NCBI RefSeq assembly: GCF_000006565.2
Contig: NC_031478.1
Location: 7,284,343-7,348,342, forward strand
Direction of reading: 5' to 3'
Source: Toxoplasma gondii ME49
Lineage: Eukaryota; Apicomplexa; Conoidasida; Eucoccidiorida; Sarcocystidae
DNA: 64,000 bases
Below are positions 27,101-37,828 of the stretch, in pieces. A program made the translations under genes and the position numbers. A model generated the notes under the pieces. The model did not search any database, was not told the origin of the DNA, and worked only from the letters and a program-made list of their open reading frames with translations. Position 1 is the first letter of the stretch; each line of letters begins with the position of its first letter.

Positions 27101-30100
27101 TCAACTACACAGTCGAGCGCGTCTCCTCCTTCGTCGACCCCAAGGCCCTCGTCCCCAGGCGGAAGCGCGGGCGACGCTTCTCGCCACTCTGCCTCTTCCC
27201 CAATCCACGCTCTTCCGCAACAGCACGTTTTCTCTCCACTTTCTTCTTCCGGCGTCTCTACGGCTTCGCCGTCCGGTGCTCCCTTTCTCTCCTGGCCGGC
27301 GACCTCCGCGTCGTCTTCGAAGGCCGCACTCTGCGGTCGGAGGAAGTCTGTGAGGAGAATACGGAGCGGGTCGTAGAGACTCTTCCTTCTTCTGAGTGTT
27401 CCAGCCCCCTCTTCGTCTGCCTCTTCTCCTTTCCCCACAGCGCAGACGGAAAGATATCCATCAGGCAGGTCCGACCGGGGTGACGACTGCGGAGAAACTC
27501 CTCCCCGGGAGGCAGAGAAGTCGTTGAGAGACGAACCGTGCTCTTGCAAAGTGCGTCGCTTCTTTCGCGGCGACGCAGACACGCTTCCTTCTGTTCGAGA
27601 GGAAAACGATGCGCTTGGAACTCTGTTCACCTCGCCAGCGCTCGCCGCAGGTGAAGCGGAACAGCACTTGCCGTTCTTCCGCCTCGGGACTGGAGGCAGA
27701 AAACCGCCTCGTCGAGGCTCGCCGGCGAAGCGCCCGTGAGGCTCGTGGGAACGCATGCAGCGCAAGGTGCCATCGATGAGGCTAGCCTGCAGAAGCGACA
27801 GCAGAGAAGACATGAAAAGTTAAGACAGTGAGAGAGAGCCACTGAGAACCAGCTGAAAAGCGACGCGATAAACGCCGGGCAAGTCGCACAAAAAGAGACC
27901 AAAATGCAAGACAAGGACCTCGAAGAAGCGAAACAGCGAAAGAGGCACAGAGAAAGCAAACGCGGGGAAAACCGAGAATTCAAGAAAAACAAGAATTCTC
28001 CTGATCACATACACACACGAATTTCTGTCCTTTCTCACGCGTGAGTTTTGAGACGCTCAGAGAGGAACTCAAAAAATGCCGAACCTCAAAAAACTCAGAG
28101 TCGGATCACTTTACCCCTCCTTCTCGCGCGCCTCTCTCTCCCCTATACCATTCCTCGCGTGACTTGTCGCCGCAGTCACCGTGGATCCGCGTCTCCTTGT
28201 TCGGTTTCTGCCGCTCTTTTGCCTCTCATTCTCTCCCCGCCGCGGCCTCTCTCCTCCCCCTGTGTCTCCTTGCGCGCTCTCACCTTGACGGCCCTCACGA
28301 GGGCGAAGAGACAGTCGGCCCACCCGGTGCTGACGTGCTCCATGGCTTCCAGGGACCCAGACAAGTAGCCGTAGATCGCCTGTTCGAACGACTCCATCCC
28401 AAATCCTCCCTTTTGCGTCTCTACTTTCTCGCCGACGCCAAGGCCAGCCAGAACACCCACAGCCCCCTTCCCTGCGGCCGCTGCGAAGTCGAATGTGCAC
28501 CGAGGCGAGATGCGGGCGGAGAGAGGAGCAGACGAGGAGACAGAGAGAGACACTGTGGGATCTGTGGAGGACACAGCGACACACCACGAAGAGCAGAAGA
28601 AAGTGCAGAGAGGCGAAGAAAAAAGGCGAATTGCGGCTGGCAGACAGAAAAGGGAAAGCACCAGGTCACTCAGACGGGGCAGGCGGAAGGGGGTGAAGAA
28701 AAGCCGACACAACACAGCAAACGGTGAGCCTGAAGTCCATTGGCATGGTACCGAGGACACTGAGAGGCGCAACAGCAGGTCCTCGGCGCGTCCAAAAATC
28801 AGAGAGCCTTAAGCATTGTTTGACCAACGTGGTGGAAGACGAAGATTGCCGTGAATAAGGCGTCTCAGACAGCACGGAAGAGACAGAGAAGGAAGAAGAC
28901 TTCGAAAGCTAGGTCAACGACAGCCAGGAGACAGAAGCGGGTGAAACACACCTTTCGAACAGTCTTCAGACTAAACGTGAAGCCTCGAGAGAGGAAGTGA
29001 TTCCTACACCGAGGAGACAGAGAGTTCCGATGAGGCAGGCTTGCATCAAACGGCAAGGCTCCATAGACACGGAAAACGCGTTCTAAATGTTTTTTTTTGA
29101 AATCTTGAAGCCAACGTTTCCCTGCAACTCTCCCTGGTCTCCTCCCAACATTTTGGAACGCTTCAAACACTCACCTTGCTGTTTGGCGAGAATCCTTTGA
29201 CAAACGTGGACGAGGAGACTTCTGCCTTTCTTGCCTTCGCCGTACCACCCCATTTGCTTCTTGTCGAGCGCCGCGGCAATCCCGGCATTCTTCAGTGCAA
29301 AGGCGCCAGTGGAGCAAAGTTCGGCATTCTTTTCAGTCTTCTTCTCCAGCTCCGCATTCTTCAGAGACTCCTGGAGGCCCCGCAACTCTTCCTTGCCTTC
29401 CTCGCGAGCGGCCAGAGCGACGTGCTGAAGCGAATAGCCGCTCGGCCATAAGCAGGCCTGAAGGGCACGGCAAAAGGAAGGAAATGACGAAGGACCGCAT
29501 GCAGAAAGGCCGCGAAAAACGCGCTACACAACGTAAGGCCGAACCCACAGAAATGGTGTCAGGTGTGACGACGTAGCAAACGGATAGAAGCAACGGAGCT
29601 TTAGAAGCACGGAGCGAGAGAGAGGAGAGAACAGCAGAAAGGAGAGGAAGGAGAGAAGAAGCTGGGGTATTGAGAAGAACAGATAACGAGCAGCAAAGAC
29701 AATCGACGCACTTTCAGAATTGGGCTCGCGTCCGAGAGAAGCCGAATTTCGTGGTCTGTGAAAACGTCTTCAACTTGCAAGGAGAGATCGACGTCGTCGT
29801 AGACGTACGGCTCCATCCAAGGTTCGTCGCCTGAGAGCGAAAAAAACAAAGTACTAATGGAACTTGCGAACAGTAAGTGGCAGAAATGATTGGAACAGAC
29901 ACGAAGAAGCCGCACATGGACGACAGCGGAGCAGAAAAGGTTTCCGCGAGACGTTTCGTCCTTTTTCCGACGAAGTTTTCCGAAACTTCAAAAAAGAGCA
30001 TGCATAGGCGTGTGTTTTTCCTTCTTAAGAGGAAAAACTCCTCAACCTCTTCGACTCTGTTTCTCTTTTTCAACCGTCGATCTCTTCGTCTCTCTGTCGT

Positions 30101-32448
30101 GTGTCTCGCCTCGCACATCACTGTTTCTTCGCAGTCGACCCTCCCACCCGAGGAACCGAGAAAGCGAGAGCACTGCGTGAACTAGCGGCTCCCCCCAGAC
30201 GTGGAAAGCATGCACTTGTCGAGCTCTTTGAAATATTTTTTCCAGAGCCTTCTCCATGTTTCAGTTGCGCCAATCGACACTCTCACGTCGCCTAGACCCA
30301 CACAACTGAGTGCCATTGTTTTCTATCTACGTCCCTTCTGTGCCCTCTCCTCAGTCTTCTCGTCTTGCGCTTCGTACCTCTTATCACCTCAACAAGCCAC
30401 GCAGCTCCACGCTCAACAGCCTGCTTCTCCGCCTCGAGCAACTTCCCCATGCGCAGCAGCTGCCAAACTCCGGCGAAAAACGCCCGCGTCTCTCTTCTGT
30501 CCACTTCGGAGATCAGCGGCGCCGAGTGAGAGAAAGACGAACGAGAACCTGACGACGGTGGGCTCTCGCAGAGCTGCGCCTCCGCTCCCCTCCGGCACGA
30601 AGCGGCCCTCCAGGCATGCGAGGCGCCCGGCAAAACGTACGGCCAGTCCGCGTGGTAGAAGAGCGACGGAGCCGCAGAAGCTGTTGGACAGCTGGGGAGG
30701 TCGCTCGCGTTGGGAGCTGAAAATAAAGAAACAGAGGGTGCACCCATCCGTGAATGCAGTGTATCTGCGTAGACGCACAGGCATTTACCCGGTCAGAGAG
30801 AGATCGAAACAAGCATGTACAGAGAGAGCGGTGGGGATACGGGGATCGCCATGAAACTCGAAAGGGCGCAAGAGAGACAGAAGACATTTCCATTTAGCTG
30901 GGCAGGGACGGAAACCGAACTTTGAAGGCGATTTGTGTCGCTCGCGACGACACAGCAAAGAAAGATCGAAAAATTCCTTCTGCCTCTGTAGGAAGAAGCA
31001 GAAGCGCCTGGTCATTCGGACATTGTTGAGCGACAAACCACAGGGGTTGAGCCCCAGCCTCTCTCCTGCCTCGAAGGATACGATGAGCGTTGACACCTTT
31101 GCCAACAGTGAAAGGCCCTGTTTTCCCTCCCTACAGTAACGAATGTATTCTCAGTTTGCCTCGTTTCTTCCCCCGCACATCTCCAGTAAGTGTCTTCTTT
31201 TTGAGTTTCCCCGTCGCTCGTCGCTTACCCTTTTTTCCGGGGATTCTCGCGCTCTGCATGTGGCGTTCAGCAGAGTTTCGGAAGCCGGTCACGGCGGCAC
31301 CAGAGAAGCTGCCTTCCAGAGAGACGGGAGAACTGGCAGAAGCCCCACAAAGTCCCGCCAGGTGCCTCGCTTCCCACTGGAGCCAGGCCTCGAGGGCAAC
31401 GAGAACTCGGACAGAGCGGTAGCGCGCGAAAATCCACCGGAGAGCCTGAAGAGACGCAGAGGGTGTTTGTAAAAGGCATGAAACTTTGAAACGAAGGAAA
31501 CAGGACTAGTCTTCTCCATCTTCTCTGTTACGTCAAAAGTATGTTTGTGACAAACATGAGGAGTTGAGGAGAGGAAAACAGAACAGAGCTTCTCCGTCGT
31601 GTCTTTATTTTCACAAAACGTATTTGCGAAAGACAGCGAGACAAACATGGTCAGCGAGAGTCCCCGCCTACCTGCCCCTCTGACAGTTCACTCGTTCGAG
31701 TCCAAGCATCCACGACTCCCGACACAACAAGAGCTTCTTCTCCCCCTTCGTCAATCATCTCGTGGCTGTCTCCATCCTGAGAACTTGTCTTTCCCTGGCG
31801 TCGAAGTCGTTCCTTCCGCCTCCTCTGTTCGCAAAGAATCCTGTAAAGACGCATGCCAAGAACCTCCGTTTGCTTGAGCAAAAGCAGAAGCTGCAGCGTG
31901 CTCCGGAGTCTGAATCCCAGCATGCTGTGAAGCTCGGAAGCCGCCGGATCGGCTTCCTTGTCTCCTGCCGACCCAGCTCCGGCAACGGCCCCTTGGGCTC
32001 CAGTCCTGTTTCCCGTTGCTTGGTCCCCTGACTCCTCGCCTTCGGGCGCAGGCCCCCGCGGGTCGCTCGAAGGCCGCAAAGATGCCGCCGGTCGCTCTCT
32101 GGGGATGAGGCGACAACCTCCGGGATTCGACACCGGCGACTGCCCACTCTCTGAGTCAAGGGCAAAGCTGCTTGTCTTCTCAAACAGATCAATGTACTGG
32201 CGCAGAACCGCGATATCCGAAGCCCCATCGTCAAACACAGCAGCACTCGTAGGCGGAGGTTCAGACGCTCCTGCCGTCAGGCGCGAAGGGACAGAAGACG
32301 AGGAAGACGACGGATTGGACGAGGTCGACAGATCTTTAGATAAGTGCGACGAAGAAGAAGAGGAAGAAGAAGAGGAAGAACAGGACGAAGGGCCTGGGGC
32401 AGCAGGCGCACAGGCGGGGATGAGCCCCGGGACGAGGAAGTCCACCAT
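24166..32448 (-). CDS. Nup107/Nup84-family nucleoporin (Y-complex scaffold)
   Basis: Probable Nup107/Nup84 subunit of the nuclear pore Y complex. ATG at 32448, TAA at 24168-24166. Exons with matching phases: 32448-31672, 31445-31229, 30716-30378, 29830-29712, 29457-29175, 28480-28284, 27786-26968, 26685-26353. Less certain exons follow at about 26209-25796, 25566-25467, 25130-24950 and 24567-24166; the junction leaving exon 8 does not fit in phase as drawn. Family resemblance runs in order: ALRWIFARYRSVRVLVALEA with WLQWE next (the paired helix before the conserved Trp), FFAGVWQLLRMGKLLEAEKQ, ESFEQAIYGYLSGSLEAMEH (matches the AIYAALSGNL helix of the animal protein), HVFQQLPVCDVLLHVKIVEL, and a C-terminal exon with QDVLRVALRCAERSW. 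Exon 1 has a poly-Ser tract and exon 7 a long charged insert, so it is longer than the animal protein. An unrelated alpha-solenoid protein is the main alternative. Confidence 0.75.
24842..24864. repeat. (AT)n microsatellite in nucleoporin intron
   Basis: A single short AT run inside the last intron of the Nup107-like gene, in contrast to the many runs in CDC5L introns. Confidence 0.85.
32340..32385 (-). repeat. Poly-serine tract coding repeat in nucleoporin exon 1
   Basis: GAAGAA/GAGGAA triplets on the + strand encode about a dozen consecutive Ser on the minus strand near the start of the Nup107-like protein. Confidence 0.8.
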
Positions 32449-32561
32449 GTCGAGCTACACTGTTCTCCCTCTACACACATGCACAAATGCCAGTGAAATG
32501 TTATGCATGCGTTTGCGAAACCAGATGGCGTTTTAGCAACGTATGGGTATGCAGACCAATG

Positions 32562-32605
32562 CTCACATGTATCCTAACCTATCCTCACATGTATCCTAAC
32601 CTATC
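32562..32605. repeat. 22-bp tandem duplication
   Basis: The unit CTCACATGTATCCTAACC plus TATC occurs twice in direct succession (32562-32583 and 32584-32605), just before an AT microsatellite. Confidence 0.85.
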
Positions 32606-32617
32606 CAGACATCCACA

Positions 32618-32618
32618 G

Positions 32619-32650
<32 letters not shown>

Positions 32651-32662
32651 ACATATATATAT
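32618..32662. repeat. (AT)n/ATGT microsatellite
   Basis: Alternating AT with ATGTATAC interruptions, about 170 bp upstream of the nucleoporin start codon. Confidence 0.85.
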
Positions 32663-35159
32663 GTGGAGGGTTGGTAGGGCCGCCTCTCCCCCGTTACCTC
32701 CATGAAAAGCGACGGCGGAGCGCGACTTCCTCAGGTCTTTCTTGTGCGATTTCCAGGAAGCGAGAGTGAAGAGAACTGGGGGAGGAAAAAGAGGAGCAAG
32801 ACAAGAAAGTCGATTTAAGCCGCGCAGGAGAGGCGTGGTAAGGCAGGACTCCGACGAAGCAGGGGGACATTTAAAATCTGACGACTCATCCTGATGATCA
32901 GGAGAGAAGGCAGCATGCAAAGAACCGCGGGGACAAGAAGCTCGGCGAGGAGTTGAAACGCGGCGTGACTCCTTCGAGTCTTCCTGTTACCGAGTTGAGA
33001 GACAGGAGAGCAGCGACAAGGAAGACGAGAAAAAGAAGACAAGGAAGGATTCGGATAACTCCGACAACGAGGAGCTACAAATTGCCTCCTACACTGAGCA
33101 AGAACGTGTGGAAGCGTTCGTGGGTTTCTTCCTTAGGTCTTTTAAAACGGATTCTCTCGACCTCGGACAAACTGTCTCCGTCTTCTCCCCAGCCAATGGC
33201 GTCGACAAGAGAAACAAACAATTCAGAGACAGAAGGGGGCTTTCTGTGGTGAAAATGGGACGGTAGAAAGTGGAATTGAAAAGGAAGAAGAGGGATCCTT
33301 GGACAAGAATTTCAGGTTTGACCTTGCCTCTGTTGTAACAGCTCTCTCACAAAGTGGAAAAAAACATGCACTCTTTGCCGGGGGGCAGGCGGGGGGTGAC
33401 AACGCATGCGGTTGATTTCCTCGCCAAGTGTGCGCTCCAACACTTTTCTAAAAATTCACTTCAACACCACCACTGCGTTTCCCTGTGGCTAAAAAACAAA
33501 GTGTTTCTGAGCTGGTGTTTCTTTGGAAACGTCCTTTTCAGCCACCAAAAGGAGGTACGCAACTGTTGTCCAGGACGGTCTAATGCGCTGGCACAGGCAC
33601 TGTGCGAGTCCTCTGTCGCTGCTATTATTGGTTCTCGCGCAACTGCAGATTCTTACCGTAAACCGCAGGGAAGCAGGAGTTTGCTGGATATGGAATTGCC
33701 TACAGGAGATCCGGATCCAGCGTCGAAAAAAACTCACCTTCATTCTTGGGGTATGTGGCGAAATGAAAACTCCTGGGACCGTCTGAGGAGATTGTTGTGC
33801 GCGCGAGAATCACACGACGCAACGAGAAGGAACACCCTACAGCCCCTCCAACAAGGGTTGACTCTGAAACTTTCGAAAATATGAACCTCCAAAGAGAGGA
33901 TTGGCGTATCACGACCCGTGTGACCTTCAGGGCAGAGCCATGGAAGAAGTGGGCAACTAGACGCCATGGGATCTACATTCTGTGACAGCACACTATACAG
34001 AACCTGTGGTAGACAAAAATCTCTCGGAAGATGGCCTATTAGCCATCAAATGTCTGTCCAACATGCGACTTTCACTTTTCCGACGAAATCTATTTGGAAG
34101 TGTAGGCTACGGAAAAGACTTAAATCTACCTATATGATGGCGGATTTGGACAAATTGTCCATTTATACTTACTGGTATTACATTTCAGTCATGTTATTTT
34201 CGGAAAAAACCTGTGGCTCAGAAGCTCTAGGAGCCGAGCACTGAAAGAAGCTGTCCTTGAGTCCAGGACTCCATAGATTGTCTTTGGCGTCTATTGTTCT
34301 TTTGTGTTCATGTGTTCCTTTAGTCTTTGTGTCACGCATTGCTCATGTCTACGTGACGAATAGCCGGTGGAATAGCGACATAGATATCTCTGCACAGAGG
34401 CAATGAGATGCTTGTAAATGTAGACAGGGAGATATACCGTAGAAAGTTTGTTGGGAGAAAAGATGTATTGAGAGTTCTCGATGTATGTGTATTTCTAGTT
34501 GTCGGTGATTCGCGCTTTCCACAGACTGTTGCAGAACACGGGGGAAACCGCGAATCCCCGGCCAGTGCAACCCAGCACTTCACATCGTCGATCGAGATTG
34601 GCGCCACGTCTCAGACAGCGGAGAAGAGCCTTATTTGTATCGCTAGTTTATGGAAGTACAGCACTTGGCAACACAACAAACCAAGTGTTTCATCTACTGA
34701 TACATACACAGAGGAATATACACGGGCGCATATATGTTTCAATGAACAGCCATCTGAAGCATGCATCAGGACGAGGTCACCAGTCCGTCAGCAAGAAGAA
34801 ATTCCCATCACTGTCAGAATCCGTTCCGTATTTAAAATGCCAACACTGATTCGAAAATGAGTTCTAGTCCAGTGAAAGAACTTACTTAATAGACTCCCTG
34901 CGCACTTCTGCCACATTTCCACGACGACGCATGAATTTGCAAGAGCTACACGGGCAAAAGGGCTTTCCAATGAGGGAATGGTATTGGGTTGGTTTGCAAG
35001 TTTCCTGAATAAAAAGCTTGTTTGTACTGCAGTCGAACCACCCGAGGTTAACCGGTTTTCCGAAAGAGGCATATTATGGCCTTTAGTTCGTGCCTCTGCA
35101 GCGTAGCGACGCCGGGTTTCCCAGGTGCATGGCACACGTCGTTGCCAGCAGATCATTTG

Positions 35160-35376
35160 AACTGGAGGAGTGGTGAAGCACGTCCCGTGATCCTGTAGAG
35201 CGTGGTAACCATGGGATAGAGAGAGTCGCGGGGTTTTCTCGATCTTCCTGGAATGGCACTTCTATAGAATACGTTACATCCCTGTCGTGGCACGCGTACA
35301 TCAGTCGTCGACTAGTTTCCTCAGCCGAGGCACCGTGTGCTTCACTGATTTCCTCGTCTGTGAACCTACGCCACAT
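35160..35376 (-). other. Unassigned open frame with protein-like composition
   Basis: ATG at 35376. The frame begins MWRRFTDEEISEAHGASAEE and has balanced charged and aromatic content, unlike the surrounding shadow frames. It could be a single exon of a lineage-specific gene. I found no matching splice sites and no family resemblance, so it is only a candidate. Confidence 0.2.
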
Positions 35377-36410
35377 GGGTCACGTCAAAATTGACATCTT
35401 TTCTGTGTCTATGACTGAGCTGAGGAGTTTATCTGTTCGCTTAGTCTGTGAAGTTTTCTTGTAACTCCGGCAGGTTCACGTCAGACTCGCGATCTTGCCC
35501 ACTGCACGGCCAGACAGGGTAGGACGTCCCACGTCGACAGGTATGTATTGCTCCAGCGCACGCATATGCGGAGACAGCCTGTAATAGAAAAGACGACTAC
35601 ACCATACCCATGCCTATGATACCCCTTAAAACAAAAGGCTTGTTTCCTCACATAAAGTGGGGTAGCTCATACGATACCAGTGTAACGAGCCTCTGTTTTG
35701 ACCCCGCTGTTACATGCATCTCTCCTGTTTCGGGGAGGCGGGTTCAACACTTCCGGATTTCACTGGTCGCTTTAGGGCATGCGCAGACTGTCTTGGGTAG
35801 GTCCCCCTGCTTCCATCAGAAACAATATGGTGAAACGAAAGTGAATGTGCGTCACTAGCGTGTGCCAAATAACGAGGACCTGGAGTGCCTTCCACCTTTG
35901 CATTGGGACTTTCTTTAACGGATCCGCAGCAGCTGGGTCGTCGGATGGGCCCTCCCTGTCGAGCCATAATGGGCTGAACCAGCAGGCGCTTGCCCGATGC
36001 GCAATTTGAAGCACTGGCCCGATGTCCATGTTTGCACGAGGAGCCGTCGGGGTTCCGCGATGTCTCTCCTCTTCAAAAGGAGAAGTTAAAATCAGAACCA
36101 CTCAACTACGGTGTGTTGCAACATCAGCACTAGTGTGACATCCTAGTATCTGGGCACGCGCTCAGAAAGTTTGTCAACTAGAGGACGCTGGGCCAGCTGA
36201 GGGCCATTAACACAGTTTTGTCGAATTCCTCTGCAACGGAACTGCCGCGGTGAGAAGTGTGTTTTGCCTGGTTGATGAACGTTCATGGGAGATCCGAGAA
36301 CGGCTACACCGGTGTCATCTGTCGCGTCTCACTGCTTCCACTTGAGAACGAATTAAACTGAGAGATAAAGCGGTCCGACGAGACACAGGTCGTGTTCTTT
36401 ACGTCTGTCT

Positions 36411-36911
36411 CGTGACTTCAGCAGCTGTTGGGCAGTTTCGATTTCTTAACTGAGTCCTCCACCCTATTCACAGCTCCATGCAAATGGCAGCCAGATCAAT
36501 GCATGTCAAGCACTCAATGTGCAGCCGGTCACACTGTTTTCGCTGGCAGCGGCAGGCGCTGCTGTCGGTGATAAGTGGCGCTGTCGTGGTGTCTAGTCTC
36601 GTCGCCGTCGGATGCGCTGCTGCTCAAATACCGTTGACGTGCAACGATAACAGTCGTTTCCTGACGAAGAGTCTGAAGACCAAGGGAGAAAGCATTGCCT
36701 TTCAGTGTCCTGAGGGGCTTACTTTTGTTCCCAACGTGGCGGAACAGGAGTCATGTGCGGATTCAACGTGTAATAAGAAAAGGAAATTGCTCACCGACTT
36801 CATCACTCTCGAGCCAACACAGCACACTTTGTCCGCAGCTGTTCAACAACAATCCAGCACTGCACCCAAAGTCACGATTACGCTGAAAGATCCCGAAGAA
36901 GAATCCAGTAC
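36411..36911. repeat. Copy 1 of a 500-bp near-identical duplicated segment (promoter plus most of SRS exon 1)
   Basis: Matches 39790-40290 with about three mismatches, clustered near 36515-36530. It covers about 67 bp upstream of the ATG and the first 430 bp of exon 1, then similarity falls sharply. Confidence 0.9.
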
Positions 36912-37828
36912 TCTGTATTTGCTCTGTCAGACGCCCGTAGACAAACAGGAACTACTCAAGAATGGGGTCGACCGATTATCGCAGCAACCTACAACATGCA
37001 CACTTCAGGTCCCGATGTGGGGCTCAATCGCTTTCGTCGTTCCCCCAAAACGAAAGTTACACAGCATTGCGTTCCTGTTCTCAATAGATGGAAGCATGAC
37101 AGTTGCACCCAATGCAGATCAGAGCCTCTTATGCACATCATTGAAGTATGTAGTGTGAATCCGATGTAGCTATGACACGAGCGCGGCGAACAGTGTAGAC
37201 GAAATGGACGGGCGCACGGGCTGTTTGTTCTCCAAATGTTACAGGTACTCTTCCTCTTCGGGTACATTCACTCTTCTAGATGTTTGCTCTGTACAACGGT
37301 CGTGTCGTTCCTTCAGAGAAATGCGCGACGTCCGTGAGCATAGACACCACTGTCAACTCGATGAAACTGGATGCTACATTCACCTGCGGCGATGACATGA
37401 CCTTGACACCAGCGAACTTTGAGAAGGCCTTCGGAGGAGCGAAATGCGACACAGAATACGGGTTGACTTCGCTGGGCCTGCCGAAAGCCTCTCTTGTGGA
37501 AGGCAACACCGGAACCGGAAACAAACCACTGTACAATTTCGATGTCGCCAGCTTGCCGCTAACAACATCAGTGTCCATGTGCTACAAATTCACGACGGAT
37601 GGCGGTAAAGCCCTGTAAAAGTCGGACGGCTGTACAGTACGAATCACCGTGGGGGCTGCACAACAACCCCCTGGTGAAGCAGACAAAAATGATGATGATC
37701 AAACAGGCGGAACCCAATCATCTACAGAACAGACAACGACGAGCGCCGCCGCAACTCTGAACTTCCGCGCCAGTGTATCCATCCTAAAATTTTTCTGTTT
37801 AGCAGGTGCATTTCATGCTTTCGTTTGA
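36478..37828 (+). pseudogene. SRS-1: degenerate SRS (SAG1-related) surface antigen gene
   Basis: Exon 1 starts with ATG at 36478. It encodes a signal sequence (hydrophobic LLSVISGAVVVSSLVAVG) and an SRS domain 1 with six cysteines (TCND, QCPEG, SCADSTC, LLCQ, TTCTLQV). Its closest relative is SRS-2 at 39857. Three lesions separate it from that gene. The donor found in SRS-2 (CGTAAGT) is CGAAAGT here, so the exon reads on into the intron to a stop at 37156-37158. In domain 2 (exon 2 from 37317) the second Cys of the CYKC motif is Phe. A TAA at 37616-37618 interrupts domain 2 before its last cysteine; the same frame then continues to 37828 with a hydrophobic GPI-type tail. A secreted, one-domain product from the read-through frame (226 aa) remains possible, but the two-domain antigen cannot be made as the sequence stands. 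Confidence 0.8.

Larger units (their letters stand above)
32449..36477. other. Boundary zone between nucleoporin and SRS cluster; no confident gene
   Basis: The zone contains the 5' flank of the nucleoporin gene, a 22-bp direct duplication (32562-32605), an AT microsatellite (about 32618-32662), an imperfect hairpin (34507-34556) and several short open frames. One minus-strand frame (35376 to about 35160, MWRRFTDEEISEAHG...) has protein-like composition but no family or splice partner I can defend. The last 500 bases (about 35980-36477) resemble the region upstream of SRS-2 and probably contain the SRS-1 promoter. Confidence 0.45.

Noticed and set aside
37280..37618. A separate small gene starting at 37280
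   Set aside because: It is exon 2 of SRS-1 plus intron sequence. Domain 2 cysteine motifs and the acceptor at 37315-37316 explain it.
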